From: Lachnospiraceae bacterium
GTDB taxonomy: Bacteria; Bacillota; Clostridia; Oscillospirales; Ruminococcaceae
NCBI GenBank assembly: GCA_023664705.1
Contig: JAMPFE010000009.1
Coordinates: 1 to 64,000 of the forward strand
Direction of reading: 5' to 3'
DNA: 64,000 nt
Shown here: in pieces, positions 31,389-38,996 of the stretch
How positions within the stretch are numbered: the first letter of the stretch is position 1
How the letters are laid out: every line of letters starts with the position of its first letter
Notes under the pieces: model-generated
Databases searched by the model: none
Seen by the model: only the letters and a program-made list of their open reading frames with translations
Told to the model about the DNA's origin: nothing
Program-made: the position numbers and the translations under genes

Positions 31389-32150
31389 TCAGACCGTCCT
31401 TACGGGGATATTACGCGATTTGAGGTGCTCCTTGACCTCGCCGACCGTGAGCTCGCCGAAATGGAACAGCGATGCCGCCAGCGCCGCCGAGGAAGCGGTC
31501 TGCTCGAAAACCTCCGAGAAGTGGTTGACAGAGCCGCAGCCGCCGCTCGCGATGACGGGGATATTCACGCGCTCACAGACGAAATTCAGCATTTCGACGT
31601 CGAAGCCGCCGCGAACGCCGTCCGTGTCTATCGAGTTAAGGCATATCTCGCCCGCGCCGCGCTCCTCTATCTCGCGCACCCAATCTCCCAAATCAAGCTT
31701 CATATCAACTCGCCCGCCGTTGATGTAGACTGTGAAGCTTCCGCTGCCGCTGCGCTTTGCGTCGATGCCGACCACCACGCACTGGCTGCCGAATATCTCA
31801 GCCGCGTCGCTTATCAGCTTGGGGTTCTTGACCGCCTGCGAGTTGACGGAGACCTTGTCCGCGCCCGCCCGGAGCGTATCGCGGAAGTCCTCGACCGAGG
31901 AAATGCCGCCGCCCACGCAGAGCGGCACGAAAACGTTGCGGGCTGTGCGCTCCACGACGTCCAGCATAACGCCGCGCCCCTCATAGGACGCGGTTATATC
32001 GTAGAACACAAGCTCGTCCGCGCCCTGCTTATTGTACTCTATCGCAAGCTCCACGGGATCGCCGACGTCCTTTACGCCCTCGAAATTTACGCCCTTGACC
32101 ACCTTGCCGTTGCGCACGTCAAGGCACGGGATAATTCTTTTTGCAAGCAT
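31389..32150 (-). CDS. hisF: Imidazole glycerol phosphate synthase, cyclase subunit
   Basis: TIM barrel that, with HisH, makes imidazole glycerol phosphate and AICAR. 253 residues: start MLAKRIIPCLDVRNGKVVKG with the catalytic Asp near 11, DITAS (about 51), GGGISS (about 81-86), NSIDTDGVRGGFD with the second catalytic Asp (about 130), and SGGCGS (about 201-206). Complete, 12 bp after hisA. Confidence 0.96.
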   Translation of the reverse strand: MLAKRIIPCLDVRNGKVVKGVNFEGVKDVGDPVELAIEYNKQGADELVFYDITASYEGRGVMLDVVERTARNVFVPLCVGGGISSVEDFRDTLRAGADKVSVNSQAVKNPKLISDAAEIFGSQCVVVGIDAKRSGSGSFTVYINGGRVDMKLDLGDWVREIEERGAGEICLNSIDTDGVRGGFDVEMLNFVCERVNIPVIASGGCGSVNHFSEVFEQTASSAALAASLFHFGELTVGEVKEHLKSRNIPVRTV

Positions 32151-32162
32151 ATTTTTTCTCCT

Positions 32163-32888
32163 TTACGCGTTGGCATACCGCACTGCCTCGGCAAGGTCGA
32201 GACTTCCCGAATAGATGCTCTTGCCGCAGATAGTGCCGTACAAGCCCATTTCCTTGCAGGTCTTGATATCGTCCATTGTGCGGACGCCGCCGCTCGCGAT
32301 TATGCAGCATTTGCCGCGGGTGCCGTCGTACAGCGCTTTAAGCTGCCGAGCGTTAACGCCCGAAAGCGTGCCGTCCTTGGAAATGTCCGTGAAGATGAAA
32401 TATTTCACGCCGAACGTTATCATCTTGTTCGCGAGGTCGATGTAGTTCACGTCGGAGGTTTCCAGCCAGCCCTCCGCCGCGACCATTCCGTTAAGCGCGT
32501 CAATGCCGACAACAATCTTTTCACAACCGAATTTTTCCACAGACTCCTTGACGAGCTGCGGGTCTTTAAGCGCCGCCGAGCCTAAGATAACGCGCGAGAT
32601 GCCCATTTTAAGGTATTCGCCGATCGTTTCGATATTGCGGATGCCGCCGCCGACCTCGACTTTTAAACGCGTTTTTTCGGCAACATCCGTGTAAATTTTC
32701 GTGTTGACGGGTCTGCCCTCTTTCGCGCCGTCGAGGTCCACCATATGTATCCACTCCGCGCCCGCTTTCTCAAACGAAAGCGCGGTCTCGAGATAGCTGT
32801 CGGCTACCTTCTCCGCGGTTGAATAGTCCCCTCTAAACAGGCGGACGCAATTTCCGTCCTTTATGTCTATCGCGGGTAAAATCACCAT
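32163..32888 (-). CDS. hisA: ProFAR isomerase
   Basis: Isomerises ProFAR to PRFAR. 241-residue TIM barrel: MVILPAIDIKDGNCVRL with the catalytic Asp near 8, HMVDLDGA (about 47-54), GGGIRN (about 80-85), the second catalytic Asp in FTDISKDGTLSG (about 127-138), and ASGGVRT (about 175). Its leader contains a strong intercistronic hairpin (32920-32949). Confidence 0.96.
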   Translation of the reverse strand: MVILPAIDIKDGNCVRLFRGDYSTAEKVADSYLETALSFEKAGAEWIHMVDLDGAKEGRPVNTKIYTDVAEKTRLKVEVGGGIRNIETIGEYLKMGISRVILGSAALKDPQLVKESVEKFGCEKIVVGIDALNGMVAAEGWLETSDVNYIDLANKMITFGVKYFIFTDISKDGTLSGVNARQLKALYDGTRGKCCIIASGGVRTMDDIKTCKEMGLYGTICGKSIYSGSLDLAEAVRYANA

Positions 32889-32919
32889 TTTATCACCTCA
32901 TTTTTTCTTCGCGGCATTT

Positions 32920-32949
32920 TATTGCGCAAAAGATAACTTTTGCGCAATA
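32920..32949. other. Perfect 13 bp intercistronic hairpin before hisA
   Basis: Arms 32920-32932 and 32937-32949 with an ATAA loop. No T-run follows on either strand, so it is not a typical terminator. Possible roles are RNA processing or protection, or a protein-binding dyad. Confidence 0.7.
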
Positions 32950-32952
32950 ATA

Positions 32953-33396
32953 TTAAATATATCTAACTTTAACGATAAAATCGGTATCTGCGAAAACCTC
33001 TTGAATTATCTCACGCACATCTGCCCATTCAAGTCTGTCCAGTCCGCAGCCTATCTTCGGCATGGCGATTTTTGAGACGTTCATTTTAAGCGCCTGCTCT
33101 TTAAAATTCTCTAGCGACTGCCGCAGCGTTTCAAGCGTCGGTTTGTGAAAATAGCGCTCCTTAGTCACCAAATTTCCCACCGTAACGCCGTTTGTTTCGG
33201 TAATAAGACAATACCCCCCGCCCTGCCATTGCTTGGGATATTTTTCGCAAAGCTCCTTTTTAACGCCCATTACCGCGAACGCCTTAGCTATTCCCGCGCC
33301 GAGAGCGAAATCGGAGCTTATGCAGTGGCAAAGCGCATACTTCTCCGACATTATCTCCTCCGCGAATAGATCGCCCTGTTCCTCGGTAAACGTCAT
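32953..33396 (-). CDS. Macro domain protein in the his operon
   Basis: 147 residues, a stand-alone macro domain. It has the ADP-ribose-binding loops ALCHCISSDFALGAGIAKAF (about 21-40) and PKIGCGLDRLEW (about 112-123), the second with the Gly-Leu-Asp pattern seen in TARG1/Poa1-type ADP-ribosyl hydrolases or phosphatases. It probably acts on ADP-ribose 1''-phosphate or ADP-ribosylated groups. Its start overlaps the hisH stop by four bases, so it is co-translated with a histidine enzyme, which is unusual. Confidence 0.85.
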   Translation of the reverse strand: MTFTEEQGDLFAEEIMSEKYALCHCISSDFALGAGIAKAFAVMGVKKELCEKYPKQWQGGGYCLITETNGVTVGNLVTKERYFHKPTLETLRQSLENFKEQALKMNVSKIAMPKIGCGLDRLEWADVREIIQEVFADTDFIVKVRYI

Positions 33397-33983
33397 AACG
33401 CGTTAAACCTCCTAAGAATATTCAGCCCCGTTTCGCCGCTCTTTTCGGGGTGGAACTGCGCGCCGTAGACATTCCCCGAGAACACCAGCGCGGGCACCTT
33501 CATTCCGTAGTCGCAGTACGCCGCGACGTTCTCACTCGGGCAGTCCGCCGCAAAGGAGTGCACGAAATAGACATACTCCCCTCCCTTTTCGAGCAGCGGG
33601 CATTTTTCGTTAAGCTCCAGCTCGTTCCAGCCTATATGCGGGATAGGAAGATTTTCGGGGGTCATCGGCTTTACCGTGCCCTTTATGAGAGACAAGCCCT
33701 CCGTCTCGCCGAACTCGTAACCTTTCTCGAAAAGCATCTGCATACCGAGACAGATGCCTAGCAGCGGCTTTTTTTGCGCTTCCTCTTTGATAACGCCGAC
33801 AAGACCGCTCTCTCCGAGCATTCTCATAGCGTCGGGGAACGCTCCCACCCCCGGGAGTATCAACTTGTCGGCGACTCTTAGGTCGTCCGCGGAGGCGGTT
33901 ATTTTGTTCTCGAAGCCGAGAAAGTCCAAAGCGTTCTTTACGCTGAACAGGTTTCCCGCGCCGTAATCAATAATTGCTATCAT
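33393..33983 (-). CDS. hisH: Imidazole glycerol phosphate synthase, glutamine amidotransferase subunit
   Basis: Supplies ammonia from glutamine to HisF. 196 residues from the ATG at 33983 (MIAIIDYGAGNLFSV). The triad is complete: LGICLGMQ with the nucleophile Cys (about 78), and C-terminal FHPEKS with His and Glu (about 178-180). AAAGGG precedes the start; an in-frame ATG five codons earlier has no ribosome site. It begins 11 bp after the Nudix gene. Confidence 0.95.
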   Translation of the reverse strand: MIAIIDYGAGNLFSVKNALDFLGFENKITASADDLRVADKLILPGVGAFPDAMRMLGESGLVGVIKEEAQKKPLLGICLGMQMLFEKGYEFGETEGLSLIKGTVKPMTPENLPIPHIGWNELELNEKCPLLEKGGEYVYFVHSFAADCPSENVAAYCDYGMKVPALVFSGNVYGAQFHPEKSGETGLNILRRFNAL

Positions 33984-33994
33984 TTGTTTCCCTT

Positions 33995-34411
33995 TCATTC
34001 GTCGAAAATCTCCGTTTTGTGCATCTTTATATGCTCCATAATATGCCCGATATTACCTTCGCCGGCAAATATGCTCATATCAAAAAAGTTCTTGTCCGTG
34101 TCTATCCACAAAAGCGGATTTTTCTCTTCCCGCAGCATTACTTCACGCTTCAATCTGCCCGCGTATACTTCAATATATTCACCGCAAAGTGGATAGGTGA
34201 AATTCATTAGATGAACTAACCGAATATCCGTTTTGTCTATACCCGTTTCTTCGTGCAGCTCCCGATATGCCGCGTCAAGTCCGTTTTCGCCTTGCTCTAT
34301 CTTGCCGCCGACAAAATTATACAATCCCTTATACGGCTCCTTGGTGCGCTTGCACATCAGCATCGTTCGCCTATCCGGAGAAAATACCGCGATTACATTG
34401 TATCCGCGCAT
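33995..34411 (-). CDS. Nudix hydrolase (MutT-like)
   Basis: 138 residues. Nudix box GGKIEQGENGLDAAYRELHE plus ETGI (about 34-57), complete. The N-terminus (VIAVFSPDRRTMLMCKRTKEPYKGLYNFV) is typical of MutT-like enzymes; substrate not predictable. TGATG overlap with the hisB stop codon. A GTG just upstream could also be used. Confidence 0.85.
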   Translation of the reverse strand: MRGYNVIAVFSPDRRTMLMCKRTKEPYKGLYNFVGGKIEQGENGLDAAYRELHEETGIDKTDIRLVHLMNFTYPLCGEYIEVYAGRLKREVMLREEKNPLLWIDTDKNFFDMSIFAGEGNIGHIMEHIKMHKTEIFDE

Positions 34412-34998
34412 CACAGCGTTCCCTTTGTGGAGACTGCCGCGCCGCTCGTGTTCGGGCGGGTCGCCGCTTTGAGCGCATAAGCGAGCGCCTTGAACAGCGC
34501 CTCTATCTTGTGGTGGTCGTTCGTGCCGTATTCCACGCGCAGGTGGAGCGTAATCCCCGCGTTGAACGCAAACGCTCTCATAAACTCCTCCGTAAGGCAG
34601 GTGTCGAACTCCCCGACGCGCTCATTTGTGAACTCCGCGTTGAACACCAGAAACGGGCGCGCGCTGACGTCGAGCGAGCAGAACGCCAAGCTCTCGTCCA
34701 TGGGGATAAACGCGGAACCGTAACGCATTATCCCCGACTTGTCGCCGAGAGCCTCCGCGAACGCCTGCCCGAGCGTTATCCCAATGTCCTCGGCGGTGTG
34801 ATGCCCGTCTACGTACAGATCGCCCTTGCAGGCGACCTCCAAACCGAACCCGCCGTGCACGCCGAGCGCTGTAAGCATATGGTCGAGAAAGCCGATGCCC
34901 GTGGCGATTTTAACCTCGCCGCCGTCGATATCCAATTTTATCGTGATGTCGGTTTCTTTGGTCTTTCGGCTGGTCTCTGCATTTCTGTTCTTATTCAT
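34411..34998 (-). CDS. hisB: Imidazoleglycerol-phosphate dehydratase
   Basis: Dehydrates IGP to imidazole acetol phosphate. 195 residues, monofunctional. The two manganese-binding motifs are present: DGHHTAEDIG (about 64-73) and TNDHHKIEALFKA (about 160-172), plus FLDHML (about 37-42). No phosphatase domain is attached, and neither hisN nor hisC occurs in the window. Confidence 0.95.
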   Translation of the reverse strand: MNKNRNAETSRKTKETDITIKLDIDGGEVKIATGIGFLDHMLTALGVHGGFGLEVACKGDLYVDGHHTAEDIGITLGQAFAEALGDKSGIMRYGSAFIPMDESLAFCSLDVSARPFLVFNAEFTNERVGEFDTCLTEEFMRAFAFNAGITLHLRVEYGTNDHHKIEALFKALAYALKAATRPNTSGAAVSTKGTL

Positions 34999-35010
34999 AA
35001 CACCCTCCGT

Positions 35011-35688
35011 TCAGTGATTGTGCCAATCGCACGAGGTAAAATTCTCGTCAAATCTGTCGTAGGCGCACTGAAAAAGCTGCGCTCCCCACTTATCCGAGAA
35101 CTGAAATTCCAAGTATTCGCCGTCAAACGTGATAGCCTCCGGCTCAATATTCTCGTACAGCCCGTCGAAATTGAACATCGGATACCACTCGCGCAGCTTA
35201 GTTTCAAAATCCACACGCTCGACAGTGCCGTTATTCGGACGCTTGTCAAAATAATCGGAGAAAGCGTTCACATTCCCACTGCGGTAGATGCTTTCATCAA
35301 GCTCCTCGGGATCGTATCCCTCCGCGACCGCCTCTTCGATCTCCCAAAACGGGTAAGCACAGCCCTCCAGATCCTCAAACAGATGAAACAGCAAGTTGTC
35401 GTTGATCTCGGCAACGTGCTCCGCTGCTTCCTTTTCTTTTTGATTGATATACGCAGCAAGCCCCTCGGCGATAGAGTCCCCGTCGAGCGGCTTGTCTTTC
35501 AGAAACGGAAAGAGCGGGCTTTCCGCAAACGACTCCTCATCCTCGAGTTCTTCGAGTATATCGTCGAGTTCAGGTTCGATACTGATGTTTTCGTCCTCGA
35601 AACTCTCGTTTACGAAAGTGCCTGCAAGTCCCAAAGTAAACGAACCTTTAACAAGAAACATATCATCTTTGCAGATTATCTCAACCAT
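35011..35688 (-). CDS. Acidic protein of unknown function within the his operon
   Basis: 225 residues, very acidic, no membrane segment. A stretch of ELDDILEELEDEESF (about 40-54) precedes a helical middle, and the C-terminal 60 residues are aromatic-rich (WYPMFNFDGLYENI, EYLEFQFSDKWGAQLFQ, ending CDWHNH). No family recognised. Its start overlaps the hisD stop by eight bases, and hisB follows after 12 bp, so it is certainly expressed with the histidine genes. It might be a partner or regulator of a neighbour. Confidence 0.7.
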   Translation of the reverse strand: MVEIICKDDMFLVKGSFTLGLAGTFVNESFEDENISIEPELDDILEELEDEESFAESPLFPFLKDKPLDGDSIAEGLAAYINQKEKEAAEHVAEINDNLLFHLFEDLEGCAYPFWEIEEAVAEGYDPEELDESIYRSGNVNAFSDYFDKRPNNGTVERVDFETKLREWYPMFNFDGLYENIEPEAITFDGEYLEFQFSDKWGAQLFQCAYDRFDENFTSCDWHNH

Positions 35689-36991
35689 TTTTTACTCCTC
35701 CCTGTTTTCTGACTTCAATGGAATTCGCGTGCGCCGTAAGCTGCTCGCGCTCCGCTATCAGGATTATGTCGTCCGCTGCGTCCAGAAGCGCGTCTCTTGT
35801 ATAGCAAATGTAGCTCGAACGCTTTACAAAGCTGTCCACTCCCAGTGGTGAGAAAAAACGCGCCGTTCCCGATGTCGGGAGGACGTGGTTGGGTCCCGCG
35901 TAGTAGTCGCCGAGGGGCTCGGGAGAATACTGCCCGAGGAACAGCGAGCCTACGTTGTCGAGCTTTCCGATATATTCCATAGGATTTTCCACCACCGCTT
36001 CAAGGTGCTCGGGAGCAATCTTGTTCGCTATCTCGACGGCATAGTCCATATCATTGCAGACGATTATGCCGCCGTAGTTGTTCAGAGACTCGTCGATTAT
36101 GTCCCTGCGCGAGAGGTACGCTTTCTGGCGCTCTATCTCGGCTTGGGTCTTTTCGGCGATTTCCATGCTCGTGGTTATCATTATCGCCGAGGCGAGCTTG
36201 TCGTGCTCCGCCTGCGACATAAGGTCGGCGGCGAGGAATTTCGGGTCTGCCGTCTCGTCCGCGAGCACAAGTATCTCGCTCGGTCCCGCTACCATATCGA
36301 TGTCGACAGTGCCGTAGACCAGCTTTTTAGCTGTCGCAACGAAGATGTTGCCGGGACCGACTATCTTGGAAACGCGCGGTATCTCCTCGGTGCCGTACGC
36401 CAGCGCCGCTATCGCCTGCGCGCCGCCCGCAAGATAAATTCGGTCTACGCCGCAGAGCGCTGCCGCTACCAGAATGTCTTTGTTCGCGGTGCCGTCCTTG
36501 AGCGGCGGCGTCACCATAATTACCTCTTTTACGCCCGCTATCTTCGCGGGGATCGCGTTCATCAGCACCGACGACGGGTACGCCGCCGTGCCTCCCGGAA
36601 CGTACAGTCCGACCTTATCGAGATCGCGCACGCGCTGTCCCATTATAACGCCGTTTTCCTCGGTCACGCAGAAGCCTTCGCGCTTCTGGCGCGTGTGGAA
36701 CGCCGTGATGTTCTCGACAGCGTTCAGCATGGCGTTCACGAAATCGGGCGATTTTTCGTTAGCCTCTGTGAGCGCGTCCTGTATCGCCTCGTCGGGAACG
36801 CGGTAGTACTGCGCGTTCGGGCAGTCGAACTTCGCCGTATACGCCTTGACCGCCTTGTCGCCGTTCGCCTTGACGTCCTCCAAGATAGCCTTGACGGTCC
36901 TTTCGACCTCGGCGTTGACCTCGCCCGCGCGCTTTTCGACCTCGGCGAGGAACTTTTTCTCGTCGCCGTTCGCTTGTATTATTTTTATCAT
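35681..36991 (-). CDS. hisD: Histidinol dehydrogenase
   Basis: Last two oxidations to histidine. 436 residues: VGLYVPGGTAAYPSSVLMN (about 126-144), AGGAQAIAALAYGTE (about 199-213), KIVGPGN (about 219-225), DMVAGPSEILVLAD (about 243-256), DLMSQAEHD with the zinc ligands (about 264-272), and GPNHVLPT (about 373-380). Complete. Overlaps hisG by four bases. Confidence 0.96.
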   Translation of the reverse strand: MIKIIQANGDEKKFLAEVEKRAGEVNAEVERTVKAILEDVKANGDKAVKAYTAKFDCPNAQYYRVPDEAIQDALTEANEKSPDFVNAMLNAVENITAFHTRQKREGFCVTEENGVIMGQRVRDLDKVGLYVPGGTAAYPSSVLMNAIPAKIAGVKEVIMVTPPLKDGTANKDILVAAALCGVDRIYLAGGAQAIAALAYGTEEIPRVSKIVGPGNIFVATAKKLVYGTVDIDMVAGPSEILVLADETADPKFLAADLMSQAEHDKLASAIMITTSMEIAEKTQAEIERQKAYLSRRDIIDESLNNYGGIIVCNDMDYAVEIANKIAPEHLEAVVENPMEYIGKLDNVGSLFLGQYSPEPLGDYYAGPNHVLPTSGTARFFSPLGVDSFVKRSSYICYTRDALLDAADDIILIAEREQLTAHANSIEVRKQGGVKNG

Positions 36992-37623
36992 TGCAAATTC
37001 TCCTCGATAAGTTTTACTATCTCCTGTATGCGCTCCCGTTTGAGCTTCATGCTTACGGTGTTTACGATAAGTCTCGCCGAAATCGGCGCTACGTCGCGGC
37101 TTACCTCCAAGCCGTTTTCCTTGAGCGTCGTTCCCGTTTCCACTATGTCCACGATACCATCCGATAATCCCACAAGCGGCGCAAGCTCCACCGAGCCCTC
37201 TATCTTCACGATGTCAACATCTATTCCCAAGCTCTCGAAATAGCCGCGCGTGACGTTCGGGTACTTTGTGGCAACGGTTTTCACGCCGTAGCCCGCAAAG
37301 AAATCGGTTCCCTTTTTGACGGCGAGCGCGAACTTGCACTTGCCGAAGCCGAGATCCGATATCTCGTAGAACTTGCCGCCGTGCTCCATTATCGTATCTC
37401 GACCGACTATGCCGAGGTCGCAGACGCCGTGCTCGACGTAGGTGATAACGTCCGCCGCCTTTGCGAGAACGACCTCGATATTCTCATCGGGAACGGATAA
37501 AATCAGCTTTCTGCCCTTGTTGCGGAGCTCGGAAACGTCGTAGCCTATTTTTTCCAGCAGGTCGACCGCCTTGTTTTCAATGCGCCCTTTCGTGAGCGCT
37601 ATTCTGACCCTTTTGTTCTCCAC
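36988..37623 (-). CDS. hisG: ATP phosphoribosyltransferase, short form
   Basis: First step of histidine synthesis, joining PRPP to ATP. 211 residues, the short HisG type lacking the C-terminal regulatory domain, and therefore dependent on HisZ encoded two bases upstream. Signature VKIEGSVELAPLVGLSDGIVD (first 20: VKIEGSVELAPLVGLSDGIV) with ETGTTLKENGL gives the PRPP loop (about 145-175); KGRIENKAVDLL lies at the N-terminus. Confidence 0.95.
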   Translation of the reverse strand: MENKRVRIALTKGRIENKAVDLLEKIGYDVSELRNKGRKLILSVPDENIEVVLAKAADVITYVEHGVCDLGIVGRDTIMEHGGKFYEISDLGFGKCKFALAVKKGTDFFAGYGVKTVATKYPNVTRGYFESLGIDVDIVKIEGSVELAPLVGLSDGIVDIVETGTTLKENGLEVSRDVAPISARLIVNTVSMKLKRERIQEIVKLIEENLQ

Positions 37624-37625
37624 GG

Positions 37626-38855
37626 CTACACCTCCTCGGACGTGACTTTTCCGTCCCTGTCAACTATATCCACGCGCTTTATTCCGTGCGTCTCCGCGTA
37701 TTTCACCGCGCATTTCGGGCACTCCCCGAGGAAATGATAAACCGTTTTTCCCTCGGAGATAAGCTTTTCGCAGTGTTTCAGGACGGCGATCTCCGCGTTT
37801 TCGCCGCCGAAAACAAGCACGTCGGGCGACTTCATGAACCGCGCCCCGTCCTTTTTCAGCAGCACCTTTACAGCGGCTTCGACGTTTACCGCAAAGCCGA
37901 CCGCGCCTGCTTTGCGCCCGAATTCGCCGAGAAGTCTGTCGTAACGTCCGCCCGAGAGCGCGGGCTGACCGTAACCCTCGACGTAGCCGCGGAAGATTAT
38001 TCCCGTGTAGTAGTTTTTGCGGCTCACAAGACCCAAGTCAACTCGTATTTTTTCCTCGGGGATAATTTCGCTCAGATCGCGGCAGAGCTTTTCGAGTTTT
38101 TTCAGCATTTCCTCGTAATTCTCGCCGCGCAGGTATTTCCGCGCCGTTTCAAAAACCTCGAAGCCGCCGAATAATCTCGGGAGCGCCTTGAACGCCTCGG
38201 CGAAAGTCTTATCCTCATCCGCGATCTTATCGGAGGAGTAAACGCTGTCGAGCATCGGGAGATTTTTGGTCTCTATCCAGCTGCGGGTGTTTGCGGCAAG
38301 CTCGGGGTCGCACTCGAAATCCGTCATCAGCTCGGTGAAAATGCCGCTGTCGCCTATCTCAAGGCGGTAATCCTCGTCGCACTCGGCAAGAGCCTTAGCC
38401 GCAAGCACAAGCGCCTCATAGTCCGCGGCGCTGCTGACGCCGCCGAGAATTTCTATGCCGCTTTGGGATATTTCGTCGTCGCGCCCGCTGTCCTTGGGGT
38501 TGACCATAAATATGTTCTGGTTGTAGAACAGCTTTAAAGGCAGCTCCTCGGAGCTTAAGCGCGTCGCCGCAAGGCGCGCTATCGGCATCGTGCTGTCGGG
38601 ACGGAGAACCATAAGGCGGTTCTTGCCGTCGACGAGCTTGTACATGGTCTCCTGCGGGAAATACCGCACCTTTCCGTTGAAAACGTCGTAAAATTCCAGT
38701 CCCGGGGTGATGACCTCGGAATAGCCGTAGCTCTCAAAGAGCCTTGTAATGCGCTCCGAGACAGCGCGCTTGGCGGCGCACTCCTCGAACAGCAGATCCC
38801 GCGTCCCCTCGGGGGTCAATAAATCATTTCGTCTCAAAGCTTTTTCCTTTCGCAT
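37626..38855 (-). CDS. hisZ: ATP phosphoribosyltransferase regulatory subunit
   Basis: Histidyl-tRNA-synthetase-like paralogue that activates short HisG and senses histidine. 409 residues: class II core with motif 2-like MVLRPDSTMPIARLAATR (about 83-100), and GGRYDRLLGEFGRKAGAVGF (about 306-325) as the HisRS-like motif 3. It lacks the tRNA anticodon domain of a true HisRS. ATG 38855 has no good ribosome site; TTG 38837 (LRRNDLLTPEGTRD), eight bases after AAAGGA, is the likelier real start. First gene of the his operon. Confidence 0.92.
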   Translation of the reverse strand: MRKEKALRRNDLLTPEGTRDLLFEECAAKRAVSERITRLFESYGYSEVITPGLEFYDVFNGKVRYFPQETMYKLVDGKNRLMVLRPDSTMPIARLAATRLSSEELPLKLFYNQNIFMVNPKDSGRDDEISQSGIEILGGVSSAADYEALVLAAKALAECDEDYRLEIGDSGIFTELMTDFECDPELAANTRSWIETKNLPMLDSVYSSDKIADEDKTFAEAFKALPRLFGGFEVFETARKYLRGENYEEMLKKLEKLCRDLSEIIPEEKIRVDLGLVSRKNYYTGIIFRGYVEGYGQPALSGGRYDRLLGEFGRKAGAVGFAVNVEAAVKVLLKKDGARFMKSPDVLVFGGENAEIAVLKHCEKLISEGKTVYHFLGECPKCAVKYAETHGIKRVDIVDRDGKVTSEEV

Positions 38856-38901
38856 AACTTTACTTTAGTAATGTATTAGCATAGTATTACGTTACTATAA
38901 C

Positions 38902-38930
38902 ATAATATCACATTAAAGCGAAAATGTCAA
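38902..38930 (-). promoter_or_regulatory. Promoter of the his operon
   Basis: Minus strand: -35 TTGACA (38925-38930), 17 bp spacer, extended -10 TGA-TATTAT (38902-38907). Just upstream, GCGGAGCG and CGCTCCGC (38931-38976 limits) could form a loose hairpin after polC. No T-box structure fits in the ~45 base leader. Confidence 0.78.
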
Positions 38931-38996
38931 GCGGAGCGGAAGATTTCGGAAAAGTTCCCAAAAACATTCAACGCTCCGCAAAACTTTTATTCACTA

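Noticed and set aside
29827..32585. Long plus-strand frames opposite hisI, DUF4253, hisF and hisA.
   Set aside because: All lie antisense to conserved his operon genes and show no domain; composition is that of a shadow frame.
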